Source: Bryum argenteum (taxonomy: Eukaryota; Streptophyta; Bryopsida; Bryales; Bryaceae). From it: a DNA stretch of 64,000 nt. Positions 50,022-60,928 of the stretch are shown piece after piece. Location: contig CM073322.1 of assembly GCA_037043015.1 (NCBI GenBank), positions 27,432,364 to 27,496,363 on the forward strand, given 5' to 3'. The translations under genes and the position numbers were made by a program. Each line of letters starts with the position of its first letter. The first letter of the stretch is position 1. The notes under the pieces are model-generated. The model ran no database searches and was not told where the DNA came from. It saw only the letters and a program-made list of their open reading frames with translations.

Positions 50022-50133
50022 GCTTGCCTTGCTTGAAGCTCCAACAATTCACAGGCTGCGAAATGAAATGGCCCACCCTAGAATGATTGAATGATTCGGA
50101 GCAAGCTGGAGATGGGTTCCGGAACCAGGAGTG

Positions 50134-50143
50134 AAACCCTAAA
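50134..50143 (-). promoter_or_regulatory. Telomere-box motif upstream of eIF3k
   Basis: AAACCCTAAA lies about 115 bp upstream of the eIF3k start codon, in the probable leader or proximal promoter. Such motifs are common near translation-related plant genes. Its role here is inferred. Confidence 0.55.
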
Positions 50144-50150
50144 ACGTTGG

Positions 50151-50180
50151 AAGGGGAAGGGGAAGGGGAAGGGGAAGGGA
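50151..50180. repeat. GGGGAA hexanucleotide repeat
   Basis: About five units of AAGGGG run in tandem. On the eIF3k sense strand this is a CCCCTT pyrimidine tract, probably in the leader. Confidence 0.85.
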
Positions 50181-50238
50181 TGATGTTAGGGTGCCACTGT
50201 GCTAACGGGTATGCTAAGGCATCTTATTTAGCGGCCCC

Positions 50239-51656
50239 GGTATAACTGGATGCCCGCGGTGCTTCTACATTACTATTTCATGTGAAAGGCTACAGTAACA
50301 AATAAAATTGAGTACTTTGTTCAAGAAACCAGCTTCGGCAAGCCATTACAAACAATGTAGTGACTCTTATTCAAAACTAAAAAGTATATTCAAAAGCAAA
50401 TAGAGTCTCGTACATGTGTATAAAATTATACGACAAATTTGAAAAGTAACCATCATTTACAATTCATAATCAACAAGTATATGTGAGTACTAACACCATA
50501 TTCATTATACTGGGAAATCTGCATGATTTGAGAAAATAAATTTTAGCACGACTCGAGCTAAACTGTTTTCAAATTGGGAGGTTGGAAATCTCCAAAATAT
50601 CGAACATGGTGTATACTCAGTTTCATTCAATCTACTTCTTTGAATTGCAATAATATGTCCTCATAGCTTCTAGCTGCCAAACTATAGCAATTCATTGTGA
50701 CATGCTCTCATACAATGCCATGCAATCCTCCTCATTAAACTTAGAAGAAACAGCACATATACGCTCCTACAATTATTGGATTCCTCTTTAGGTGTAGAAA
50801 ACTCGTTCATGGGTTTGAGATTACATATTACAAAAGTGATTAAGCAAACTATAAATACAAGAAGTCTTTGTAAATAATATGTGTGAAAGGAAAGCTCCAA
50901 AAAGCAATGTCCAATCGCAATATTTCCACCATGAACATATTGTGATTTGGGGTTGTATGACAGTTTTTAGACTTGGAGCTTAGTACAAAATTGAAGGTAT
51001 GATGGATTTAATTTGGAAATCTTCATGTAGTCAAAAATCGGTATTACAATTTGATCCGATGAATGTGTTGTTTCAAGTGGATAATGATCCAAAATATTCA
51101 AGTAAGATGGTGTAAGATTGCCTTATACTACAACCATTTCAAATTCTCCAATGGCCTTGTGAATCACGAGATTTGAATCCCTTGGACCATTTTTAGGCTC
51201 TTTTAAAGCAACACATGAACAAATTTTCTACACCTTCGAGAGGAATCCAAGAATTGTAGTAGCCTATATATGTTGTTTCCTCTAAGATTAGTAAGGAGGA
51301 TTGCATGGCATGTCATGAGAGCATGCCACATAGAGTTGCTGCAGATGGAGGCTGTTGGACAAATAATTGAAGTTCAAAGAAGTAGATTGGACAAAACTGA
51401 GTTTATACTTACATATACTTGTTAATTATGAAATCTAAATGTTGATCTACCTTTTAATTCGTTGTATAATTGTATACACATGTACAAGACTCTATTTGCT
51501 TTTGAATTTACTTTTTAGCTTCAAAGAAAGTCACTACATTGTATGTATCGGCTTGCCAAAGCTTGAACAAAGTACTCGGTTTCGTTTGTCACTGTATAGA
51601 GTCAGCATTCTTCGAAACTACTACTCTCATCAAAAAACTGGAGATGTTATACCCTC
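50239..51656. mobile_element. Tc1/mariner-derived fold-back element
   Basis: The two sides are long inverted copies of each other. Words such as CTACTTCTTTGAA (50633) and TTCAAAGAAGTAG (51373), CAATGTAGTGACT (50358) and AGTCACTACATTG (51529), and AAGCAAATAGAGTC (50395) and GACTCTATTTGCTTTT (51488) pair. The left arm is about 570 bp and the right arm about 440 bp; the left contains an extra insert of about 110 bp (about 50490-50610) with its own inverted ends ACACCAT and ATGGTGT. The outer ends share GGTATAAC near TA. The centre holds a transposase remnant. An inverted duplication of the transposase 3' part seems to have replaced its 5' part. Confidence 0.75.
50942..51260 (+). pseudogene. Tc1/mariner transposase remnant
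   Basis: One reading frame, broken by three or more stops, shows the characteristic middle and end of a Tc1/mariner DDE transposase. VIWGCMTVFRLGA is followed by FQVDNDPKYSSKMV with the second catalytic Asp, then LQWPCESRDLNPLDHF, the family's WPxQSPDLNPIE-type block that precedes the third catalytic residue. The N-terminal DNA-binding domain and first Asp are absent. The stops and missing N-terminus make it non-functional. Confidence 0.85.
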
Positions 51657-52240
51657 ATGAATGCGGGCACATGTAATGATAAACCACCAAAAAACACAGT
51701 CCCACCATGGCTATTACCATGCACATGTGTACAACAAAGATGCCAATGTAATGCACGACTAAAACCGGACCTACTATGCGTACAAAGATTACCCTACTAA
51801 TCAAACCCCCCTACATCTCCCAACATCAGTTTAAAGGTGCAATTTATAGACTTTGCATATTGTAATGACAGATTCTCACCAGATACCATTAGGAGAAAGA
51901 TGCAAAAATACCAACCTCTCATCAACAATATTATCAACAAATGATGGATAGTTGAACCACTAATAGCAATAACATCACATGCCAGAGCATCCACATACAT
52001 CCCTTCTATGAAATCCTAAAGACCAAACTCGAAATACCAAAGAAACTTATAAAAAATACATTTAGAGAAATGAACACAACTATGCTATGTTTATAATATT
52101 ACACAAGAGAAAAATAGAAAGTGGAGAACCACTACCAACAGACATACAACCACCATAAACAAAAAATATATATATATATATATAAATATATATTAGAATA
52201 GTATCCTTTTCACAACATAGGGGGTCCAAGCTGTTGGAAT
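51657..52240. other. AT-rich spacer
   Basis: No gene is seen. A TA dinucleotide repeat lies at about 52168-52184. Confidence 0.4.
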
Positions 52241-52335
52241 TTCCTGCCCACTAGCTCTATAGCGCCAAATGATTATAACGATGCTCAAACGAGTTCAACG
52301 GGAATTGAACCCCGACCACCGCTACTACACATCCA
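52241..52335 (-). repeat. tRNA-like repeat, second copy
   Basis: On the minus strand GGTTCAATTCCC, a B-box-like word, is followed by CTCGTTTGAGC, as at 645-775. The limits are approximate and an A box is not clear. Confidence 0.35.
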
Positions 52336-52429
52336 TGTCTCTTCCAAACAATGTGGTATGTCAACAATGTGACGATCAACAAAACCAAACCTCTACTTTT
52401 ATGCAAATATGATAAATCCCAAACAACCA

Positions 52430-52579
52430 TAGCTCACTAGTTCTAGGTCTTTTCTTCATGTAGTGTCCACCCTGAGAGGGGTTAGTAGTCCTATACTACC
52501 GTTATTATGTCCTGTGGGCATATCATCAAGGGTAGGTTGAACGGACACTTTATCCATGCTAACCCTTACGGGCATGCAC
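52430..52579 (+). repeat. Diverged relative of the SINE 3' body
   Basis: TAGTGTCCACCCTGAGAGGGG at 52460, the GTCCTGTGGGCAT segment and GGACACTTTATCCATGCTAA follow the order of the GATA-tailed SINE body, but with many changes. The tRNA head is not joined to it and a MITE starts right after it. Confidence 0.5.
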
Positions 52580-52582
52580 TAA

Positions 52583-53140
52583 GGGCCGCTTCACACTATG
52601 GCCGTCCAAGTCGAGAGGCTGTGGGATTGAGAGTCCAAACTTTGTTGAGAGTCCAAAGAAATTTACTGAAAATAGCCAACAAAATATTGTAATTGGGGCC
52701 TTTGGTGGGGCATAGTGTAAAGCCTCCGAAAGCCAAGCCCAAAGTCGAAAGCTTTGGCCACAAATTCCCTAGCCTCTCAACTTGGACAGTCGTAGTGTGA
52801 AGCCTCCAAACGCCAAGCCCAAAGTCCAAACCCATATCACTTTATTCCTTGTCCAAGGCATCCTTTTGATCTAACGGCCAAGATCTTGTCGATTTTTGAA
52901 TTTTTTATGAAAAAATGTGACAACCTCTCGACCATAGTTTGGGTCTTGCAAAATGCAAGACCCAAAAAAATGCCAAGAGGCCATCACCTTGGTCAAAAAG
53001 CGTTGCCACATAAGCCATTTGGAGAGCAACGGCCGGTGGACTTTTGCTTCTAGTGTGAAGGCTCGAAACTATGGTTTCCTGCAATTTCATTGGTTGAAAT
53101 GGACAGCCTCTCAACCTGCTGCCATAGTGTGAAGCGGCCC
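52583..53140. mobile_element. Harbinger-like MITE with perfect TAA duplication
   Basis: The 558 bp unit starts GGGCCGCTTCACACTATGGC and ends with its exact inverted complement GCCATAGTGTGAAGCGGCCC. TAA lies on both sides (52580-52582 and 53141-53143). Ends beginning GGG with a TAA duplication are typical of PIF/Harbinger. Inside, a word AAGCCTCCRAAMGCCAAGCC is repeated about 96 bp apart, and GAGAGGCT/AGCCTCTC words recur in both orientations. There is no transposase. Confidence 0.9.
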
Positions 53141-53143
53141 TAA

Positions 53144-53863
53144 TTTTCCAAAATTTTGTCACTTTTTATTATTTTCCCAGTTTTTTCATTATAATCTTAA
53201 TATTATTTTAAAGAATATACACAAATCAAGGTTTTCCTATACTGCAAGAGCATAAGTAGTGGAGTACGGTATTTTCAATTGAATAATTACTTTGCAATCG
53301 TTTGGACTACGAGCATAAATTAGCTTTCTTCATTTTCCTAATTTCGAGCACCTGGAGGAAATTTTGAGTTTTGAGTTGGACTCTAAACTAATATTTTAGA
53401 TTCTCAAGAACAAATATTGGGAAAGAATGAAAAAATGTAACTAAAACCATGTAGTTATGAAAATAATTGAAGGTAGAAGAGTTCAAAAAGAGAGTTCTGC
53501 AACTGTAAGTGTTCCTAAAGTGGTGCCCTAAAGTGACACCCTATAATGTTTGCAAAGGTTAAGTTACTCAAGCTCCACTTAAAGACCACCTCCATTTGTG
53601 TCATATCCATTACACAGAGATGCATTATCACTGACATACATTAACAACCTAAATTTTGTGTAATTCAGATCAGTCAGAAATGCGTGCTGCAATGCCTTGA
53701 AAAAGCACAAGTTTGTATCAAAAGATACAAGTCAATCATTATTACATCTCCGAACAGTACGGCTACTTTAGGAATCCACCCAGAGCTGTACAAAATGAAT
53801 ATCATAGAAAGTATACTCTAATCTTTGAAAGGAAAAACTAAATCCGTTGTGCCTGGGATGTGG
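53144..53863. other. AT-rich spacer downstream of the CASP-like gene
   Basis: No gene is seen. The part next to 53863 would be the 3' UTR of the CASP-like gene. Confidence 0.4.
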
Positions 53864-54996
53864 TCAACCTCTCAACCTGTAGACACGGAGGTAAGCCATG
53901 GCGGCCGACAGCGCTATGCACACAAATGCGATGAAACTCATGGCAACAGAAGCGTGATTTTTATCACAAAGCGTTTTGAAGGAATCACACGACCAATTCT
54001 GTGATCCGTTGGTGACCAACGTGGCAATCGCCGCTCCCGCTCCACATCCACACAGTAGGAGGTATGTCAGGATCTGAAACTCCCACATGCCCACATGTCA
54101 TACATCGATCGATCACTCGTGCTAAAACGAAGGCAGTGTTGTGAATAGAGCTTTTCCATGTACGAATAGTCTGATTTAATTCGCATGTCGATCGAAGAGC
54201 TTCGTGTGTCCCTTGTGAGAGTTCGGGCAGGACATGATCATGCTTGCCTTCGAATAACGTATTTGCAACGAACAAGATCTTCTATGCACATCTCAAGAAA
54301 CGGGCACTCACCTGGTCGCAAATGTAAGTAGCTGTAGCAGATGGCGATAGAGGTCCTTGCAACACAGGCTTTCCCGTGCACCCGCTCATGATGGATAGGA
54401 TCAGTTGCACGATGGAGTAGACACAGACAATTATGTCGATCGCCAGAAGGTACCTGAAACCCACGATAACAGTTTAACATTCTGAGCACTATCTTCCGAA
54501 GCAGTAGCTGAGTCAGCCGTGACTAAGGTTATCTTTTGAGAACAGTGCACATACACAACAAGAAGAGCACAAGCTTAAGCAACGACTGAACGTCGGAACA
54601 TCTTTTTGTCTTCAACATCGCGCATCATATCATCGATGTCTTAATGATGAATTGAGGAACAAGTAGTTAAAATGCTTACACGATGTTTGAGTTGCCGAGG
54701 GCATTCCACGAGTTAACGCAAGTTGTGTCTGTGCCGTCATTGCAATACACCCACACAGACCCATTGTTGGAAGCGATGACAGCAACAGCTATCAAGGTGA
54801 AGAGAATGGTGCAACAGCGCAATGTTATGGAGGTGATGGTCCACGAGGCGCCTTCCTTGGAACGTCCCATGGACACCGTGGGGTTGTACAGCCCGGGTGC
54901 AGGTACTCCAGTCGCCGTACCTGAACCTTTCTCACCGTGATGGAAATCACGCCCATTGTCGTATATACCACTCTGCCATGCTCCTGCGTCCGTCAT
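53864..54996 (-). CDS. CASP-like (MARVEL-type) membrane protein
   Basis: Three minus-strand exons (54996-54680, 54453-54312, 54073-53864) join in frame to 222 residues. Four membrane helices are visible: LRCCTILFTLIAVAVIAS, YLLAIDIIVCVYSIVQLILS, ILTYLLLCGCGAGAAIATLV and ASVAMSFIAFVCIALSAAMA. The Arg of helix 1 (LRCC) and the Asp just before helix 3 (ICDQ) are the two charged residues conserved in the CASP/CASPL family. Cysteines CDSFKTLC lie in the second outer loop. A hydrophilic N-terminus of about 50 residues faces the cytosol. CASPs form scaffolds at Casparian-strip membrane domains; CASP-like proteins outside seed plants lack a settled role. I cannot assign a subfamily. Confidence 0.92.
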
Positions 54997-55675
54997 CGCT
55001 ACCTGCTAGCTCTCGATCGAACTCTAATGGTACTCTTCTCTCCGACGTTCAAGTTCTGGATCACTGCAAGGTAGCTAGAGTGCAAGAATGCTGTACACTC
55101 TGTTGAGAGTTCGCCTATTTGAACCACAAACAGGAACGCTGTGGTCAACTGAAACACGATCCCCGCTGCATGCGTCACTCGATCGTTTGTAAATCGCCGG
55201 AAATTAGTGTCCTACCGATGCGACCCAGAACGCAAATGGGTCAGCCAGTTCCTTTTATTGTAGAAATGTATTTGTTAACAATCAAATATATATTGCTGCA
55301 ATCGTCGGTAAGTCCAAGTTGAGCTATTTGGGGAATACAAAATTAATCGGTAAGGCGAGTGGGGGCAATTGGCGCGCCTCGCTTATGCATTAAAACGAAC
55401 CAAATGGTCCGGGCTTCGAAGATCTGCGCCGTTGGCTGCTCTGGAGAGCTTTCCGCCGTCCGATCGTTTCATTTACAGTAACTCTGCAATCAATAATGCA
55501 AGTGATTCGGAGGTTTAATTGGGACCTCCTCTTACTGCTGCCCAGTTTCTTGAATTGCCGCTACCATCCCAGTTTCGCTCATGGTCTTGCAAGAGGCTCA
55601 TTATCTTTTCATGGATCTGGCAGAGTGTTTTTAGGATGTCCTTACTTCCTGCTCAGATTCGAGCTCAGTTACAAC
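54997..55675. other. Upstream region of the CASP-like gene
   Basis: This holds the likely promoter and leader. No further gene is supported; the short frames here lack domains. Confidence 0.35.
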
Positions 55676-55677
55676 TA

Positions 55678-55893
55678 CACTAAATAGGTAGATTAGTGTT
55701 AGATACACTAATTTATATAAACATGTTATAAGTTTTTACTGTTGGTCAATATTTTTACCCTCAACATCCGTCAAGATGGGGATCCTTCCACAGTATTGGA
55801 TTCAATACTCTTGGTAATTTTATTTACGAGAAATAAAAACTTACAGCATTTTCAAATCTTATAAGAATCTAACACTAATCTACCTATTCAGTG
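55678..55893. mobile_element. 216-bp TA-flanked MITE, copy 2
   Basis: It starts CACTAAATAGGTAGATTAG and ends CTAATCTACCTATTCAGTG, with TA on both sides (55676-55677 and 55894-55895). Length and sequence are almost identical to 5728-5943, which implies recent activity of the family. Confidence 0.85.
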
Positions 55894-55895
55894 TA

Positions 55896-57556
55896 GTACA
55901 CTTCACTTCTCCGCTGCTGCCCCACTTCTCAGATTCTGTTTATTGTTATTTTGGGCTGCTTGGTAGCATCCCCAAGGACGTTTAAGCCCCAAGGACGTTT
56001 AACGGTTAATGGTCACTCAAGCCCATCCATGGGGTGTTTTTATATCAAGAGTGATCAAATCATTTCAAAAATGGAGTTTTTGGTGTTTTGGTCACTCTTT
56101 GTATTGTAAAGTGGATTTAGACGGGAACAAGTTTGAGTTAATTTTTTATTAAAAATCCTCATCATTCTCTCTTTTGCCCTCCCCTTTTTCCTCGTTTCTT
56201 TTTGATAATTGAGTTCTAGCCAATCAATGATTTCTGAGCCTCATGGTCTTCTTTATTGTAATTGAGTCAAGGTATTTGCTTTGACTCAACTATAATCAAG
56301 GAGATAATGAAAACATTATCTACTACGCAAAATTCACCATACTTTGGGGACCTCAAAGTTAGTGGTCATTCTTCTTTTTCCAAGGTAGTGTGAAGTCAAA
56401 TGGGACCAAGAGCACTTTACTCTTCAATCACAAATTTCAGAAGTTTGTGGTTAATCTTCATAGTTTATAGTGTACAGCGACCCTAAGTGAGGTTGATAAT
56501 TAAAACACTTACTTTTATTTTATTTTTTCATAGAAAAATGTTGGAGAAATTGAATTTGGATAATATTTATAAAGTTATATCTTCCATAAATAGCTTCAAA
56601 TTTATGCATGAATTTGTGGCAAGGAATTAAAGAGAAATTCTATATACATTCACATCCATGATATCAAAACAAATGTTAACACAATTTATGTAGTTATGTA
56701 TATGTCATACTATTGCAATAACATGGATTTTTATGGTAGTATGCACAAAGATACACTAGCACGTCCTCATGCATTGCCATGCTTATACAAAAAAAAATCA
56801 AGTACTTGTGGAGCCATAAATACTTCAAAATTCAATATCTTAGAATTGAAAAGCTTAATTTGCTACGTGATAATTTTTTACAACTCTACAAAAAAATGCG
56901 CTTCCAACGACACTTCATGGCTGCACCCCGATCCAACAAGTAGTGCAAGAGGTCATAATGCTACGCCCAAAACAAAACAAATCACCTACCTTAAATAATA
57001 GACTTGTGTGCACTCGCGTTGTTGCCACGCCTACCTACAACCTCAATTCCGTTAAAATGTCACTATGCCATGTGCCAATTTGTCACACCAAATCTTACAT
57101 ATGTGCTCACATGGAATGGTGTATTCTGTAATATCGCAATTTTTTTTGATAACATCACTCCTTTATATACAATGTCACTCATTTTCCATAATGTCACCTT
57201 GAAATTCTTTTATATCACATGGTTTTTGGACTACAGTTCAGAAAGTTGAAGTGTGCCATTTTAGCGGAATAATGCCATTTTAACGGAATTGGGGATCTAC
57301 ACATTTTGACCATGCCCTTCTTGTTTTTTGCTAGATGTATGATTAGGTCAACTTTGTAATTTTTTGTGATTTTGAGGCAATAATTACATGAAAATTAAAT
57401 ATGTCAAAAACAATCGACTGGTTTCACAATTTGATCCTTTTCCACAATTTTAAAAAAAGACTCGCTTTTAACAACACCTCATGCGGCTTCATAAGACCGG
57501 TAGTTCCCGAGATCATGATATCACGTCCAAAACAAAGCAAAACAAACTAGAGAAAG
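55896..57556. other. AT-rich intergenic DNA
   Basis: No supported gene is present. CCCCAAGGACGTTTAA occurs twice in tandem near 55970-56000. Confidence 0.4.
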
Positions 57557-57567
57557 TACTTGCTTAA
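57557..57567. repeat. Target-site duplication of SINE copy C (left)
   Basis: TACTTGCTTAA is repeated exactly at 57842-57852. Confidence 0.85.
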
Positions 57568-57841
57568 GATAGATAGATAGAAACTCCGGTCCTTTCTAAT
57601 GGGCCCGCGTGAATGAAGTGTCCGTTCGTAATGCTAATATCCCGATGGCCACTGGACAAGGGGAAACTAGAACAATACTACTTCCCCCTCTCGAGGGTGG
57701 ACACTATAACTACGCTAGTTTCTAGCCTAGTTACTAGTGCCTTGAAGATACTTGACATAGTATCCCCCCAAAGGGCTTTGAGGTATCCATACAACAAGGT
57801 CCAAGGACCTCCCACAATAGTTGGGTGGACTATAGTGGTGA
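57568..57841 (-). mobile_element. GATA-tailed SINE, copy C (5'-truncated)
   Basis: The unit matches the 3' 270 bp of copy A, begins with GATAGATAGATAG (the 3' tail, as it lies on the minus strand) and stops within the body before the tRNA head. A perfect 11-bp duplication borders it. 5' truncation with a target duplication is the usual result of incomplete target-primed reverse transcription. Confidence 0.88.
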
Positions 57842-57852
57842 TACTTGCTTAA
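57842..57852. repeat. Target-site duplication of SINE copy C (right)
   Basis: This is an exact copy of 57557-57567. Confidence 0.85.
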
Positions 57853-59308
57853 CCAATAAACTTGTATGCTATTGCGGCCTTGTCACACCCACTTACATAC
57901 TTTGACCATTCCCCTCTTGTTTTTGTGCTAAATCTATGATTAGGCCATTTTTGTAATTCCTCCGTGATTTAGAAGCCATAGATATTTCAAAATAGAATAT
58001 CTTGCAATATGCAATCCATGCAATAGGTATTCAATATAAAACTTCGTAATAGTAGGTTATGTAATGCCTTCGAGTGTACCGAAGGCGCATGAGCAATGTA
58101 GAAATTGATCTTACTATCACATTCTTTTTATGAAATTGATATACGATAACACGAAAATACATAAACTAGAGTTATCATGTTTTTACTAAAATTGCCGACT
58201 CAAGTACAAGAAGATAAAATGGATACTTTCTTTTCTTCTATGAACAACTCCAGTCCTTGTAGTTTACATTTCTTGAGTGAATAGAAGAATCTACTCCAGC
58301 CGCTCCTGCACGGGAGGCAGGGGGAGGCAGTTTCCCCATATTGCTCCCTCTCCAAATCGATATGGATCGGGCTTAATCCGACGGTTATGGAGTTGAGAGT
58401 AGCGGACGGCTGAGATGTGCCGAGCCCGACCACTCACTATGTGGAATGTAGCGACCAAGGTTGGCACGTGAAAGTTAGGATGCTAGCTTCTAGATGGAAA
58501 ACATGGCCGCTAATACGAAAGGTGATGCATGTACCTAAGCAGAAGCTCTATAGTAACACTTAAGTCGACCATATTTGAAATCTGATAATAGAACTTTGTG
58601 AATTCAATTTTGGAATATCCAACCATGATATCTTCTTTAGAACTTGTCTAACTAGTCTAGAACCTATCAATTATTTATCAAATGTCACCACATGGATCTT
58701 AAGATATATTAAGTCGAAGTTTAAGTTTGCAAAAACACCGCATTTGTTTAACCCTAGAACGCCAAAGTGTACACAGAGTGTCCAATTAATATGCTTGAGA
58801 TCTTATACTCGACGATAGACAACGTATTTTCATCCAAAACCATCCTGCCAACTTTCTCATCATCCACACTGATGGGCTCAGATGTTTGAGGGTTGAAGCC
58901 AACTGACCCAATTTGAGCTTCTCTCCTTAAGAACATGCCAAGCTTTGCTCGCCAAGCAGGCGTAGGAAAGCCTATATGGCGTGCAGAAGGCGGCAATGGG
59001 GCCCGACAAGTGAGCCGACCGAGCTAGCGGGGGCCGGTGAGAAGAGCCACAGAAGTCTTCAAAGGGTCGCCACAAGCCACATGCCGCCACGAGGCACTCT
59101 TGCATTGGCTAGTGGAAATGTCAAATGTGAGAAAGGATTGTAAAACTTGAAATTATGACGAGCTATAATCCAAGAAAACGTCGGCCTTCTTGGCTGGGTT
59201 ACAGGTTTGTTCAATTGGCTGGATTCTCCATACGGCAATAGCGACTCCAGCCTCCGGGCTAAGAGGAGGGGAGGGTTGGGCATGCTCTTACGGGCTAGCT
59301 CTAACTAA
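57853..59308. other. Intergenic DNA
   Basis: No supported gene is present. A solitary left-type TTAA-family end occurs at 58748 (TTAA then CCCTAGAACGCC). The GC-richer part after about 58880 has overlapping frames without domains. Confidence 0.35.
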
Positions 59309-60100
59309 GAGCCTGTCCCCATGCTTGAACCGACCCGTATTTATTTGAAGGTGAGGGTGGCTTGCATGTAATTTGGAGACACTCGACCCGTATTAATAAA
59401 AGCGGTTCGTTTTTTTAAATGACGGGTCTACCAAGAAGGCTTGGCAAGCCCTCTTAATAAGGGCGCAGTCACATGTGAGACCCGACCCCGTAAAATGGAT
59501 CGGGTCTCAGAAAAGTAAGCCACTCACATGCTCCCCAACCCAACATTATAATTACGGGCTCCCGTATTATAATTCGGGCTTGCCAAGGGAAGGTGGCAAG
59601 CCCTTGAAATTAATATAGAACCCGTATTATAAAGTTAGTGTGTTCTTTTGTCATATTCCCTGAAAAAATGACAAAATGAGGCTAACTGTCAATGAATATG
59701 ACAAAAGAACACACTCAACTTGCTATTTCAATGAATCATGAATGAACATGGGAAGTGACCCGTAATGTTCACCCTGAAAAGTGACCCTTCAAAAAATATG
59801 GGTAGCTACAGTGAAATTATGGGGTCGGGTCTCACATGTGAGTGCGCCCTAATACGGGTGACCCTCATTTCTTATCTTGAATTATTCTTCCCTCAATTTA
59901 GGATGCTTTTTGGAATTCCTTTGTTTGAGGAGCTTGCATTAGTTGTTTTCTGTCATTTATTTAAATCGAATGGAGGATTATCGCGGCACGGTCCTCACAT
60001 GAGGACAACCCATCATTTCTCCTCCCTAATTTTAAATGAAGGTTTGCTACAGGACGAACCTTGAAATATGACGGGTTGGTTCAAGCATGGAGACTCGCCC
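59309..60100. mobile_element. Harbinger-like element with a nested MITE
   Basis: Inverted ends GAGCCTGTCCCCATGCTTGA and, read inward from the right, GGGCGAGTCTCCATGCTTGA continue into AACCRACCCGT, with TAA on both sides (59306-59308 and 60101-60103). The unit contains the separate MITE at 59461-59849. A duplicated flank of about 38 bp (GGGCTAGCTC...TACTAAG type, 59272-59308 and 60116-60155) surrounds it. No transposase is seen. Confidence 0.75.
59461..59849. mobile_element. Nested Harbinger-like MITE
   Basis: The left end GGGCGCAGTCACATGTGAGA and the inverted right end GGGCGCACTCACATGTGAGA continue into CCCGACCCC with only one mismatch in 29 positions. TAA lies on both sides (59458-59460 and 59850-59852). 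The 389 bp unit is non-coding. Confidence 0.88.
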
Positions 60101-60206
60101 TAAGTACTTCTTGGGGAGGGCTGGACATGCTTTTACGGGCTAGCTCCTACTAAGTACTTCTTTGATTTTAGCATGGTACGGTGGATGGAGTCAACTTGGT
60201 CCTTCA

Positions 60207-60248
<42 letters not shown>

Positions 60249-60928
60249 GAACACACGAATTGCTTTGTCCTTCAAGTTTGAAAATATATGCATCGGCGCT
60301 TGAGGACGCTCGGCGTAACAAGCAACTTGCAGCTCCGACTGTAGTTTGCATCATGAGGCATTTTTGCGCATTCATACAGTACCGAAAAGAGACAGTTTTA
60401 TTTTCTATTTCTTTTGAACCAAACGATGTATCAATCATTGGAAGAACACAACAAGAACCAGAGGAGACTTCCCTTGAAGAAGAACACTTTTTGTTTTTTT
60501 CCCGAGTAGATTATGAACACTTTTTGTTTTTATCCCGAGTAGATTATGAACACTTTTTGTTTTTTCAGAGTACTTTAGGTGAGAGATTGACAATGTGAGT
60601 AAAAGTTAATTTCTAAAAGTAGCACTAACATGTGAAGCCACTATACTAAGGGAGTAAGCTGCTTCCGAAAAAGGGATTTTCACTGTACCACATGTGCACA
60701 TCAACATTCATGCTTGGAATGCATGTTTCACATGTTAACTCTGTGTTTGTGGTCATGAAAACTGGATGACAGTGCTCCCTCTGTCTAGTTCGAGGCTCTG
60801 TGCAACCCTCAAATTGTTAGGTAACTTCAATCACCTGAAATAGTGATCTCACTGAAAGCAATGATCACTTCTTCTTTACATTAAATTTAAGTTTTCTCTG
60901 AAGTTACTTGAAATTGATCTAAAAACCA
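60101..60928. other. Spacer with T tract and 33-bp tandem repeat
   Basis: A T tract of about 38 bases lies at 60209-60247. At 60482-60567 a 33-bp unit starting GAACACTTTTTGTTTTT and ending CCCGAGTAGATTAT occurs two and a half times. A plus-strand frame crosses both, but its poly-Phe segment shows it is not a normal gene. Confidence 0.5.
60917..60928. repeat. Target-site duplication of SINE copy D (left)
   Basis: ATCTAAAAACCA is repeated exactly at 61166-61177. Confidence 0.88.

Noticed and set aside
50682-50900. A 72-codon minus-strand gene upstream of eIF3k
   Set aside because: It is the left arm of the fold-back element and mirrors the transposase remnant on the other arm.
60173-60598. 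A 141-codon frame with poly-Phe
   Set aside because: The frame runs through a T tract of about 38 bases and a recent tandem repeat; the opposite strand is also open through the same tract.
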